Assembly (NCBI RefSeq): GCF_030817215.1 | Contig: NZ_JAUSZA010000001.1 | Location: 1,318,501-1,382,500 of the forward strand | Reading direction: 5' to 3' | Length of the DNA stretch: 64,000 nt | From: Paenibacillus sp. V4I3 | GTDB lineage: Bacteria; Bacillota; Bacilli; Paenibacillales; NBRC-103111 | Shown here: in pieces, positions 52,666-62,780 of the stretch | Numbering within the stretch: the first letter of the stretch is position 1 | Layout of the letters: every line of letters begins with the position of its first letter | Position numbers and translations under genes: made by a program | The notes under the pieces: generated by a model | Databases searched by the model: none | What the model was told of the DNA's origin: nothing | Seen by the model: the letters and a program-made list of their open reading frames with translations, nothing else

Positions 52666-53493
52666 ATGGAACTGTGGTACACAGAGAAACAAACCGATAG
52701 CTTCGGCATTACAGCAAAAGTAAAAGAGACATATGTAAGAGAACAAACGGACTTCCAAGACCTTTCAATGATCGAAACCGAAGAATGGGGAACAATGCTT
52801 ACCCTGGACGGTATGGTTATGACAACGGTCAGAGACGAATTCGTCTATCATGAGATGGTTGCTCACCCTGCGCTTGTTACCCACCCGAACCCAGAGAACG
52901 TGCTTGTAGTAGGCGGCGGCGACGGCGGAGTAATCCGTGAAATCATGAAACACCCGAAAGTGAAAAAGGCTGTTCTTGTTGATATCGACGGTAAAGTAAT
53001 TGAGTACTCCAAAAAGTACCTGCCAACCATTGCCGGCGAACTAGACAACCCACGTGTAGAAGTCATTGTTAACGATGGCTACATGCACATTCACGATCAC
53101 AAAAACACCTACGACGTGATCATGGTCGATTCCACTGAACCTGTTGGTCCAGCTGTTGAGCTGTTCTCCAAAGGCTTCTACCAAGGTATCTTTGATGCGT
53201 TAAAAGAAGACGGGATCTTCGTTGCACAAACGGATAACCCTTGGTTCAAAGCAGACCTGATCCAAACAGTTAACCGTGATGTCAAAGAAATCTTCCCAAT
53301 CGTACGTGTGTACAGCGCGAACATTCCTACGTACCCAAGCGGTCTCTGGACCTTCACAATGGGCAGCAAAAAGCACGATCCACTGCAAGTTGAGGAAGCA
53401 GCAATCCCGGAATTCCCAACGAAGTACTACACACCACGCCTACATAGAGCGGCTTTTGTATTGCCTAAATTTGTTGAAGATTTGATTAAATAA
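52666..53493 (+). CDS. speE: Spermidine synthase
   Basis: 275 residues. [20 protein letters not shown] and [16 protein letters not shown] (SAM-type motif, Gly83-Gly88) mark spermidine synthase, which joins decarboxylated S-adenosylmethionine to putrescine. The Asp motif DGYMHIHDH and [20 protein letters not shown] are as expected. ATG 52666 has AAGAAGG upstream; the frame extends to 52618 without a site. Unlike B. subtilis, no speB follows. Confidence 0.93.
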   Translation: MELWYTEKQTDSFGITAKVKETYVREQTDFQDLSMIETEEWGTMLTLDGMVMTTVRDEFVYHEMVAHPALVTHPNPENVLVVGGGDGGVIREIMKHPKVKKAVLVDIDGKVIEYSKKYLPTIAGELDNPRVEVIVNDGYMHIHDHKNTYDVIMVDSTEPVGPAVELFSKGFYQGIFDALKEDGIFVAQTDNPWFKADLIQTVNRDVKEIFPIVRVYSANIPTYPSGLWTFTMGSKKHDPLQVEEAAIPEFPTKYYTPRLHRAAFVLPKFVEDLIK

Positions 53494-53501
53494 TGATAAT
53501 G

Positions 53502-53550
53502 AACCGCCGGTTGTTTCTGTGCATGTCACGGGATCACTGGCGGTTTTTGT
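53502..53550 (+). terminator. Terminator after speE
   Basis: AACCGCC...GGCGGTTTTTG stem and tail. Confidence 0.8.
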
Positions 53551-54193
53551 TTTGGCGGCTTGGGTTGCGGATGCCCTACTTTGGTCGGACTACTCTTGAT
53601 GACGCATACTTCTTTATGTACTTGGCGCTAACGTTGCCGCTGTGCTTGTACGACTGGCTCCCGCTATCCTTCGCCCGCCTGGCTGTCTGGTATTCCAACT
53701 CTCACTGTCCCCGTCGCGGTTACCCGGCTGTCTTGTAATCAAACTCTCAATGTTACCGTTATCCTCACTCGGCTGCCCCGTATTCCTACCGCTCGTTGCC
53801 CCCGTACACACGGTGTATGTATTCCCAGCTTTCCGCCCCTGGCTTGCCTTCTCAGGTAATTTAGCTGCGAAAAGTACATCAAATTTCAGTGAAACTTGCC
53901 CAAAACGCAAAAATCACCCAAATTTGATGTAGGAAATGCAGGTTCTCGGTGCGAGTTCAATGTTTTTATCAAAAAAGCCTGCACTTTATACATCTAAATC
54001 GATTCTCTCAGGATCTATGTACGTCTTATTTCACCAAACTTACAGAGAAATCGGCTCGACGATAACCCCGCTATGTACGCTGATCTCCTGTAATACATTG
54101 AATTTAGCGAACCTTTCATATAAACTAATACCTAACTTGCCTTATCTGACATAAGGTGCAAACAGGTATTGCAGAATAGGAGAATGACGGACC
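53551..54193. other. Gene-free stretch: 45-bp tandem repeat and competing hairpin arms
   Basis: Nothing in it looks like a real gene. Three copies of a 45-base unit lie at about 53681-53815; open frames on both strands read 15-residue repeats there. Farther right, TACATCAAATTT (53875-53886) pairs perfectly with AAATTTGATGTA (53920-53931), while GATGTAGGAAATGCAGG (53926-53942) can instead pair with CCTGCACTTTATACATC (53978-53994). The right end carries no obvious promoter. Confidence 0.65.
53681..53815. repeat. Three-copy 45-bp tandem repeat
   Basis: Units begin CCTGGCTGTC, CCCGGCTGTC and CTCGGCTGCC. Each is 45 bases, with the second half less conserved (ACTCTCACTG, ACTCTCAATG, ACCGCTCGTT). 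Since 45 is a multiple of three, repeats appear in any frame. Confidence 0.75.
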
Positions 54194-54604
54194 ATGACGG
54201 CTAAGCAACGCGTGCGGATCCGAATTGAAAGTCGAAGCGGGAGCGAGACAACCGTGCAGAAGGCGCGAGGGGATCTCTATCGTAAAGGCGATCACACGTA
54301 CATCCGCTATGAAGAAGAGCCGAACGAGCTTGGACGAACAGTGACGCTCATTAAGCTGGAAGACAATCAGATAAGAATTGTCCGCCAAGGGGACGTGCAA
54401 GCAGAGCAAACATTTCTGCCCGGCGAGAAGAGGATTGGCTTTTATCAAACACCCCAAGGTAGATTGGAACTCGAAATCGAGACACATGAGCTGACCTCGG
54501 AAGCCGTATATGGCATCGGTATCACAAGGTGGAGCTATGATTTATATGCATCAGGCACTCATGCGGGAACATACAGGATCAAGTTGTTAATTCAGGAGGA
54601 GTAA
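54194..54604 (+). CDS. ywiB: DUF1934 protein (YwiB-like)
   Basis: 136 residues, small beta-barrel protein. [39 protein letters not shown] and [20 protein letters not shown] are typical of DUF1934 (YwiB in B. subtilis), a lipocalin-like family of unknown role. It precedes argS by 5 bases, as in Bacillus, so it is co-transcribed with it. The ATG at 54194 has no strong ribosome site; ATGACGG 7 bases before it (54184) is out of frame. Confidence 0.88.
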   Translation: MTAKQRVRIRIESRSGSETTVQKARGDLYRKGDHTYIRYEEEPNELGRTVTLIKLEDNQIRIVRQGDVQAEQTFLPGEKRIGFYQTPQGRLELEIETHELTSEAVYGIGITRWSYDLYASGTHAGTYRIKLLIQEE

Positions 54605-54609
54605 GACGA

Positions 54610-56283
54610 ATGGATGTACTAAACGAAGTCAAAGCCATAGTTAAACAAGCCATTATAGAAGCAGTTACAGCTGCAGGTATCGTGGACGAGGCGCAAATAC
54701 CGGAGATTATTCTAGAGGTCCCGAAAGAGAAAACGCACGGGGATTTCGCAACGAATGTCGCGATGCAGCTGACCCGTATTGCTAAGCAGAACCCAAGACA
54801 AATTGCCGAGCAAATTATTGCTAACCTGCAAAAAGATAAAGCCAATATTGCAGAAGCGGAAATTGCGGGGCCTGGTTTTATTAATTTTAAAATGAACAAA
54901 GTGTACCTGTACCCGGTTATTGAAAATGTTCAAAAACTAGGTGATCGCTACGGTGCGACGAACGTTGGTCAAGGACTTAAAGTGCAAGTGGAGTTCGTTA
55001 GCGCCAATCCAACAGGTTCTCTGCATTTGGGACATGCTCGGGGAGCAGCAGTGGGGGACGTGCTATGCAACGTGCTCGATCTGGCGGGATACGACGTTTC
55101 CCGAGAGTACTACATCAATGATGCGGGCAACCAAGTGGTCAATTTGGCCAAATCAATCGAGGCCCGTTATCTGCAGGCTCTCGGACAAGAAGCGGAGATG
55201 CCGGAAGACGGGTATTTCGGTGAAGATATCAAAGGATTTGCAGCGGATCTTGCTGCGGAAGAGGGAGATCGCCTTCTCAGCTTGCCAGAAGATGAGCGTC
55301 GTGCTTATTTCCGTACCTACGGGTTGAAAAAAGAACTCGATAAAATCAAACGCGATTTGGGTCGCTTTGGTGTTCATTTCGACAACTGGTTCTCCGAAAC
55401 GTCGATTTATGAAGATAACCTCATTCCACCCGTTCTCCAAGAGCTGCGGGATAATGGACACATATATGAAGAAGAAGGCGCGACTTGGTTAAACACAACA
55501 CCCCTAGGTGACGACAAGAATCGCGTACTGATTAAGAATGACGGTTCCTTTACTTACCTTACACCGGATATTGCCTACCATCGCAATAAATTTGGGCGCG
55601 GCTTTGAGCGTTTGATTAATATTTGGGGCGCGGATCATCATGGCTACATTCCACGGATGAAAGCGGCTATGACGGCGCTTGGTTTTGAGTCGGATCGACT
55701 CGTTGTACTTATTGCCCAAATGGTGAGCCTTTTCCAAAATGGGGAAAAGGTGAAAATGTCCAAACGAACTGGCAAAGCAGTCACGATGGAGGATCTTATG
55801 GACGAAGTCGGTGTAGACCCGATTCGTTATTTCTTCGCGATGCGAAGCATGGATTCACATTTGGACTTTGACATGGACTTGGCGGTTTCTCAGTCTAATG
55901 AGAACCCTGTGTTCTATGTGCAGTACGCACATGCGCGGATTTGCAGCATCTTCCGTCAGGCGGAAGAGCAGAACATCCAGGTGCTGCCGCTGGAGCAAGT
56001 AGACCTTACCCAGCTTGCGTCGGAAGCTGAGTTCGACTTGCTGCGCAAGATGGGCGAGCTTCCGGAGGAAATCGCCATTGCGGCCGATCAATATGCGCCG
56101 CATCGGCTCATCCGCTATGTCTATGAACTGGCAAGCCAGTTCCATAGCTATTACAGAGGCCACTATGTCATCACGGATGACGCGGCCTTGACCCAGGCAC
56201 GCCTCGCCTTGCTCGGCGCGCTTCGCATTACCTTAGCCAACACGCTTCGTGTAGTTGGCGTATCCGCCCCAGAGCGGATGTAA
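54610..56283 (+). CDS. argS: Arginyl-tRNA synthetase
   Basis: 557-residue class I synthetase that charges tRNA-Arg. HLGHARG (residues 139-145) is the HIGH-type motif and KMSKR (382-386) the KMSKS motif; the N-terminal add-1 domain and the C-terminal DALR anticodon domain ([16 protein letters not shown]) are present. GGAGGAG precedes the ATG. Follows DUF1934 closely as in B. subtilis. No T-box leader seen. Strong terminator downstream. Confidence 0.96.
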   Translation: MDVLNEVKAIVKQAIIEAVTAAGIVDEAQIPEIILEVPKEKTHGDFATNVAMQLTRIAKQNPRQIAEQIIANLQKDKANIAEAEIAGPGFINFKMNKVYLYPVIENVQKLGDRYGATNVGQGLKVQVEFVSANPTGSLHLGHARGAAVGDVLCNVLDLAGYDVSREYYINDAGNQVVNLAKSIEARYLQALGQEAEMPEDGYFGEDIKGFAADLAAEEGDRLLSLPEDERRAYFRTYGLKKELDKIKRDLGRFGVHFDNWFSETSIYEDNLIPPVLQELRDNGHIYEEEGATWLNTTPLGDDKNRVLIKNDGSFTYLTPDIAYHRNKFGRGFERLINIWGADHHGYIPRMKAAMTALGFESDRLVVLIAQMVSLFQNGEKVKMSKRTGKAVTMEDLMDEVGVDPIRYFFAMRSMDSHLDFDMDLAVSQSNENPVFYVQYAHARICSIFRQAEEQNIQVLPLEQVDLTQLASEAEFDLLRKMGELPEEIAIAADQYAPHRLIRYVYELASQFHSYYRGHYVITDDAALTQARLALLGALRITLANTLRVVGVSAPERM

Positions 56284-56297
56284 CATCTGCTCCACAA

Positions 56298-56352
56298 ACC
56301 GAAGGGACGATCTCCATGTCTACGCAGACATGGAGATCGTCCCTTTTTTTGT
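56298..56352 (+). terminator. Terminator after argS
   Basis: AAGGGACGATCTCCATG and CATGGAGATCGTCCCTT arms followed by T7; one of the strongest in the window. Confidence 0.95.
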
Positions 56353-56747
56353 TCATACCAGCGTATAAGTCTGGTGGACTTAACTTGTGGTGCATCTACC
56401 ATAACAAATGTTTCGCGCCATGAAAGTGTCTATTCGGTCATATTTGGGGGCGTGTATTTTACTGTGTAATGCAACCCTAGCGCATTTTTCTGATATATTT
56501 AGAGCTACTTTTGTTCCTTACATGTGAGTGGAGTTGTTAAAAGTACAACAATTCCACTTGTTTCGCTCCAAGCAGAGAAATGTTGTATTTTGTACGACAA
56601 AATAGCAGCATCTCATCCAAAATGGCTATTTTTGGGCAAAAATGTTGTATTTTCTCGTGCAATAATCGCAGGCATAACGTAGATTAACATGACTAAAGTT
56701 GTACTTTGTACAACTTTTATACCAAACGCCGAAAGCGTCGGCGGATC
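56353..56747. repeat. Gene-free stretch with four spaced palindromes (cassette copy B)
   Basis: Palindromes lie at 56533-56549 (GTTGT...ACAAC), 56581-56599 (TGTTGTA-5-TACGACA), 56643-56662 (degenerate TGTTG...CAATA) and 56695-56717 (AAAGTTGTAC-3-GTACAACTTT), with the same order and near-equal spacing as copy A. Shared flanks include CTAAAGTTGTA before the last palindrome and GCTATTTT between palindromes 2 and 3. Just before the subtilase stop. Confidence 0.75.
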
Positions 56748-57911
56748 TCAGCCCTGCCGCGCCGCCCGGATAGCGCGCCGAGCGTTCAAATGCCCGGGCT
56801 TCCAGCGCGTGGTGCTCTCTCGCTTGTTAAGGCCAATCGCACAGCGCCGCAGCGCGCTTTTAATCTGCAGCGGCGACATCGGCTTGATCGATAACATCAA
56901 GGCGATGACGCCGCTGACATGAGCAGTGGCCATCGAAGTGCCACTTAGCTCGTTGTATTTGCCGTTAAGCCAGGACGAGTAGACCCGTTCGCCTGGTGCG
57001 TAGATATCAATTTGCTTCCCGCGGTTGCTGAAGGGAGCGATTTTGCCTAACCGTGTTGTGGCTCCAACGGAGACGACCTGGGGGAAGCGGGCGGGGTAAT
57101 CGACCGATTTCTTTTTGCCGTCATTGCCGGATGAAGCTACGATGACTTTACCTCTGTAATACGCGTTCATGACAGCTTGCTCGAGAGAACGGTTGTATGA
57201 TTTCATACCGAAACTCATATTGATAATATCGAGGTCGTTATGGACACACCAATCGATACCGGCAATAATGTCCGAGACATAAGCGCTTCCAGCGTGGTCA
57301 AATGCTTTTACAGGATGAACGATGGCTCTTGGGGCAACACCGACAATCCCTGAATGGCGGCCAGCTGCCGCGATGGTTCCGGCAATATGCGTACCATGTC
57401 CATTGTCATCATAAGGCAGCATGCTGCGGTTTAATAAATTAATGCCCCGTGATATCGAATTGCGTAAGTCAGGATGATTGTAATCAATTCCGGTATCGAT
57501 GACCCCGATCCGAATATTCTGACCTACCGATTTGTTCCAGACTTCAGGCGCGCCTACTTGATCGATGCCCCAAGGTATCGTGTGTGAGCCCGATAAATTG
57601 CTTGATCGTCTGGAGGTAATTTTGTTGCCCATCGCTTGGTGAACGGTTATTTTGGTATCCTCTACGATGTTCGGCGCACCGGAGATACCTCTGAGCTTGG
57701 TATCGGGACGAAGCGTGCAGGAGAAGGCGTGAATAATACTTAGATCGCGGACCTTGGAAAGATTTACGAACTGAGACTTCATTCGTTTCAGCGCTGATTT
57801 GCATGCGTAATAGTCCTTAGCCGATGAGAAATGGATGATATGCTTCTTGCCAGAATGCTTGGTGAGACCGATTTCCTCATGAAGCAAATGAAGAAAGGTG
57901 GCTATATCCAT
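56748..57911 (-). CDS. Subtilisin-like serine protease (S8), without signal peptide
   Basis: 387 residues. Catalytic triad: Asp139 in IGVIDTGIDYNHPDL, His172 in DNGHGTHIAGTIAA and Ser325 in ELSGTSMATAHVSG; oxyanion Asn263 in VASSGNDG. Residues 1-105 act as a propeptide-like domain with a Cys/Lys-rich start. No N-terminal secretion signal is seen, so it may act inside the cell or leave by another route. The usual TSMATPHV reads TSMATAHV. The 3' end meets the repeat cassette B. Confidence 0.9.
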   Translation of the reverse strand: MDIATFLHLLHEEIGLTKHSGKKHIIHFSSAKDYYACKSALKRMKSQFVNLSKVRDLSIIHAFSCTLRPDTKLRGISGAPNIVEDTKITVHQAMGNKITSRRSSNLSGSHTIPWGIDQVGAPEVWNKSVGQNIRIGVIDTGIDYNHPDLRNSISRGINLLNRSMLPYDDNGHGTHIAGTIAAAGRHSGIVGVAPRAIVHPVKAFDHAGSAYVSDIIAGIDWCVHNDLDIINMSFGMKSYNRSLEQAVMNAYYRGKVIVASSGNDGKKKSVDYPARFPQVVSVGATTRLGKIAPFSNRGKQIDIYAPGERVYSSWLNGKYNELSGTSMATAHVSGVIALMLSIKPMSPLQIKSALRRCAIGLNKRESTTRWKPGHLNARRAIRAARQG

Positions 57912-58429
57912 CGTGCCATCCCCCCATGACAGCTTAGAATCGAATCTCCCCTATCATATGTACAGGTCACCCCGTATGACCGTGTCATTGTCTCTACAGA
58001 AATAAATGGGTGCGAAGCCGTGTCAGATGCGTAGGTTTTACATAGGATAAATAGAGAGGCGCGGGCAGGAGTGTCTCTTTCTCAGGTAGTGGAAACGGCT
58101 GTGATTCATTCACACCGCTTCCTTAGGATACAGTCGCAAGCGGAGGGGGACCTTCGCTTGTATTCATTTTAGGGGGAACGCTTTCTTCCCTCCGAAGGGG
58201 TGTATAAGGCATCTGCTCGAAAGGTTTCTAAGTTGAAACGAAAGTATGAATTTTATACTCTTGCCCCGCACAACCTTGACAAACACCCTCGTCCTCAGGA
58301 CGACGGAAATAGTTTATCCTTGGGGATAGTTGCATTTTTAGAAAAAATAGGTTTTACTTAATGAAGATATTGGATAAGGTAGATAGAAGAACGAAGAAGA
58401 CGATCACGATCGAAAAGGATGTGCCTTAG
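57912..58429. other. Gene-free upstream region of rpoE with shared motif
   Basis: No gene seen in about 520 bases. At 58244-58259 GTATGAATTTTATACT is followed after 12 bases by AACCTTGAC (58272-58280) and then TCGTCCT-C-AGGACGA (58289-58303). A similar arrangement lies at 62621-62668 upstream of murA. The rpoE promoter was not pinned down. Confidence 0.65.
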
Positions 58430-59011
58430 ATGAGTAGCGAATACACACTCAAAATCACCACAGAGCAAGCACGCGAAATGCCCATGGTGGATTTGGCGTT
58501 TGAATTACTGAAGTCGGCGAATACGCCGTTTTACTATCGTGACCTGATGGCTGAAATTGCTAAAATAAAAGGGCTGTCCGAGCAGCAAGTTATGCAAGTG
58601 ATTGCCCAACTATATACGGAAATCAACATCGATGGTCGTTTTGCTTGCGTAGGCACGAACCTATGGGGTTTGAAACGCTGGTATCCTGTCGAGAAATCAG
58701 ACGACGCGGTTGGTAACGCTAAGCGTCCAAGAATCATTAACGACGAAGATGACGATCTGGATGAAGACATCTACGCTGAGGAAGAAGATACATACGCAGA
58801 AGAAGATGAGTACGATACATTTGGTACCGAAACCGAAGAGGAAGAGGCGGAAGAGGATACTGAATTCTTCGAAGATGAAGAGATCGAAGAGGATCTTGGT
58901 GAAGCGGGTATTGAAGAAACAGACGAAGATAGTGAAGACGATTTAGACGAGGATTCCGATGAGGAAGACGAGGAAGACGATTTGGATGAAGAGGCTGAAG
59001 AGGGCAAATAA
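58430..59011 (+). CDS. rpoE: RNA polymerase delta subunit
   Basis: 193 residues. The N-terminal winged-helix-like part (MPMVDLAFELLKSANTPFYY, GRFACVGTNLWGLKRWYP) is typical of RpoE; from about residue 100 it is nearly all Asp and Glu. Delta raises transcription specificity and speeds recycling of RNA polymerase in Gram-positive bacteria. It lies upstream of pyrG, as in Bacillus. The acidic tail is longer than in most relatives. An antisense open frame of Ser residues opposite the acidic tail is a shadow. Confidence 0.95.
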   Translation: MSSEYTLKITTEQAREMPMVDLAFELLKSANTPFYYRDLMAEIAKIKGLSEQQVMQVIAQLYTEINIDGRFACVGTNLWGLKRWYPVEKSDDAVGNAKRPRIINDEDDDLDEDIYAEEEDTYAEEDEYDTFGTETEEEEAEEDTEFFEDEEIEEDLGEAGIEETDEDSEDDLDEDSDEEDEEDDLDEEAEEGK

Positions 59012-59017
59012 CTTGTC

Positions 59018-59130
59018 TTGACAGCCCCTATCTGTTCAGAGTAAACTATTGCATGGGCTTTAAAAGAATCTTAACATTTCGCTCAAGCGTTCAAAAAGTG
59101 CCCCGTCACTACGGGTGTCACTTTTTTTGT
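59018..59130 (+). promoter_or_regulatory. pyrG promoter and CTP-sensing attenuator
   Basis: TTGACA (59018-59023), 18-base spacer, TAAACT (59042-59047), and 8 bases later GGGC (59055-59058), the likely transcript start. Then 40 bases, and a hairpin with C-rich 5' arm (AAGTGCCCCGTC, 59096-59107) and T7. This matches B. subtilis pyrG, where low CTP leads to G slippage at GGGC and the added G blocks the terminator. Confidence 0.75.
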
Positions 59131-59285
59131 TTTTTTAGTGTTTTTTTTGTGTTTTTTCACTTTATTTTCATGAAAAGCCTTATTTAGCAGAAGCTAATGC
59201 TTACAAAGTCTTTCTTCTGGCAAAAGATAAGCTTATGCCTTACGACGTAAGTTTCTTATATTACAAAACCATACTAAAACTCTAG

Positions 59286-60899
<1,614 letters not shown>

Positions 60900-60971
60900 T
60901 TCTTGCTATAACGGTTGTCCCTCCAGATAACCAACTTATTTGTAAAACTTTTCAATTAGTTTTGTCCCTCA

Positions 60972-61034
60972 GAAGGAAATCGAAAATGAATAGCGAATAA
61001 CTTTAGAAACATATACATGGGAGTTTGTTATTCG
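60972..61034 (+). promoter_or_regulatory. Sigma-H-like promoter of spo0F and inverted repeat
   Basis: GAAGGAAAT (60972-60980), 12 bases, GCGAATAA (60993-61000), fits the sigma-H form (AAGGA...GAAT). CGAATAAC (60994-61001) pairs with GTTATTCG (61027-61034); the left arm covers the -10. Sigma-H control of spo0F is known in B. subtilis. Confidence 0.65.
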
Positions 61035-61056
61035 TTTTCGGGAGGGAAATAAGCTG

Positions 61057-61449
61057 ATGAAGAAAAAGGTATTAATTGTCGATGATCAAAATGGAATTCG
61101 CGTACTACTCATGGAGGTATTCAGTAACGAAGGGTACGATACCTATCAGGCTTCGAATGGCAAGTTGGCCTTGGAAATCGTGAAAAATTCTTCACCTGAT
61201 CTTATACTACTTGATATGAAAATTCCTGGTATGGACGGTCTGGATATTTTGAAACACGTTAAAGCGATTGATGTATCGATCAAAGTGATCATGATGACAG
61301 CCTACGGCGAGCTCGATATGATTAAAGAGGCAACAGACCTCGGTGCGATTATGCATTTTACAAAGCCTTTTGATATTGATGAATTGCGTATGGCGGTAAA
61401 TATGCAGCTGAATAATGAATCAAGCAGCGGTTTTGCAGTGGGATCCTAG
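61057..61449 (+). CDS. spo0F: Sporulation phosphorelay response regulator Spo0F
   Basis: 130-residue single receiver domain that passes phosphate from sensor kinases to Spo0B. Acidic pair VDDQ near residue 9, the phospho-acceptor Asp53 in [11 protein letters not shown], Thr in MMTAYGE and Lys in FTKPF are all present. It has no output domain. GGAGGGA precedes the ATG. It sits between pyrG and fba, as in B. subtilis. The stop codon lies inside the terminator stem (GATCCTA/TAGGGTC). Confidence 0.95.
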   Translation: MKKKVLIVDDQNGIRVLLMEVFSNEGYDTYQASNGKLALEIVKNSSPDLILLDMKIPGMDGLDILKHVKAIDVSIKVIMMTAYGELDMIKEATDLGAIMHFTKPFDIDELRMAVNMQLNNESSSGFAVGS

Positions 61450-61467
61450 TTATAGGGTCTTTTTTTG
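61441..61467 (+). terminator. Terminator of spo0F
   Basis: GATCCTA-4-TAGGGTC with T7; includes the stop codon. Confidence 0.75.
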
Positions 61468-61579
61468 TTGCTGAAAAGGGAGGGCTTGGTTATCATTTGA
61501 AAAGTTATGTGCTATAATAACTCAGGTATGACAAAGAGCGGTATACGCAACTACTACAGGTTCTAGGAGGAAGAGAAAC

Positions 61580-62434
61580 ATGGCATTGGTTTCAATGAAT
61601 GAATTTTTACCTAAAGCAAAAGCGAACAAATTCGCGGTGGGTCAATTTAACATGAACAACCTTGAATTTGCTCAAGCGATTGTGGAAGCTGCAATCGAAT
61701 TAAAATCCCCGTTCATTTATGGTGTTAGCGAAGGCGCACTGAAATATATGGGTATCGAGTTTACAGTGGCGATTGCTGAAGCGGCAGCTAAAAAATCAGG
61801 TCTGCCGATTGCTCTACACTTAGATCATGGCAGTTCCTTTGAAGTAGCGATGAAATGTATCCGTGCAGGATTCAGCTCCGTTATGTTCGATGGTTCCCAC
61901 TATTCTTTCGAAGAAAACATTCGTTTGACGAAAGAAGTTGTAAAAGCAGCTCGTGCAATGGGCGTATCCGTTGAGGGTGAGCTTGGAACAATTGGCGGCG
62001 TTGAGGACGACATCTCTGTTGATGAAGAGCACGCTAACCTTGCAAAACCAGAAGAAGCTATCCGTTTCTACGAAGAAACAGGTGTAGACTGTCTGGCTAT
62101 CGCTGTAGGTACTGCACATGGTATGTACGCAGGCGAGCCTAACATTCACTTTGATATTATCGAAGCGGTTTCCAAAGCGATTCCAGTTCCTGTTGTTCTT
62201 CACGGTGGATCCGGCGTTCCTGACGAAATGATTCGTAAATCTATTGCGGCAGGCGTTGGTAAAATCAACGTTAACACAGAGAACCAAGTGGCTTGTACAG
62301 AGAATATCCGTGCAGCTCTGGCTAAAGATGCTAAAATTTATGATCCTCGTAAATATCTCACCCCAGCACGTAATGCTATGATCGAAGTAGTAAAATCCAA
62401 AATTCAATTGTTCGGAAGCAGCAACCAAGCTTAA
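61580..62434 (+). CDS. fba: Class II fructose-bisphosphate aldolase
   Basis: 284 residues. HLDHGSSFEVAMKCIRAGFS (zinc His and substrate Asp), GELGTIGGVEDD (metal Glu), HGGSGVPDEMIRKSIAAGV and GKINVNTENQ mark class IIA aldolase, which splits fructose 1,6-bisphosphate in glycolysis. AGGAGGAAG precedes the ATG. It follows spo0F in Bacillus order, but the transaldolase gene normally next is missing. Confidence 0.95.
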   Translation: MALVSMNEFLPKAKANKFAVGQFNMNNLEFAQAIVEAAIELKSPFIYGVSEGALKYMGIEFTVAIAEAAAKKSGLPIALHLDHGSSFEVAMKCIRAGFSSVMFDGSHYSFEENIRLTKEVVKAARAMGVSVEGELGTIGGVEDDISVDEEHANLAKPEEAIRFYEETGVDCLAIAVGTAHGMYAGEPNIHFDIIEAVSKAIPVPVVLHGGSGVPDEMIRKSIAAGVGKINVNTENQVACTENIRAALAKDAKIYDPRKYLTPARNAMIEVVKSKIQLFGSSNQA

Positions 62435-62780
62435 TTCCAATTGTATAGACAGGGTAGGAAATGCAGTAAGGCACAGACGGAGGATAGACGCAAGAATGTC
62501 GTCCGTCTGTGTCATTACAAGCGTTTCCTTCTTCTATTTTTTTGCGCTTATGTTCTCAGAGAGGACCATAGCTGTTTTAGTTTGTGAAGGATCTCTTTTT
62601 TTGTATGTCGTTGTAAGACAGTATGAATTTATACTATCGCTTCGTATGAACCTTGACTATCGCTAGTCTTAAGGGGCGGTGGAGTCGTTTATTTTTTGGG
62701 TGAAGTTTGTGTTGGGTTAGGTTGCTTTGATTGTTTTGATTTACTACTTAGTAAGAGGCACCTGGTTTAGGGGGAGAATC
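62435..62780. other. Gene-free upstream region of murA with hairpin and shared motif
   Basis: CACAGACGG...CCGTCTGTG (62475-62513) lacks a T run but can end the fba transcript. GTATGAATTTATACT (62621-62635), AACCTTGAC (62649-62657) and GACTA-TCGC-TAGTC (62655-62668) mirror the rpoE upstream. TTACTA-C-TTAGTAA lies near 62740. No gene seen. Confidence 0.65.

Noticed and set aside
53614..53910. 98-codon minus-strand open frame with 15-residue repeats
   Set aside because: Repeats arise from the 45-bp tandem units in any frame; no ribosome site and the start lies in a hairpin arm.
58771..59007. Poly-serine open frame opposite rpoE
   Set aside because: Simply the complement of the Asp/Glu-rich tail codons.
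61820..62515. 231-codon open frame opposite fba
   Set aside because: Antisense to a highly conserved glycolytic gene with strong codon bias, which opens long antisense frames.
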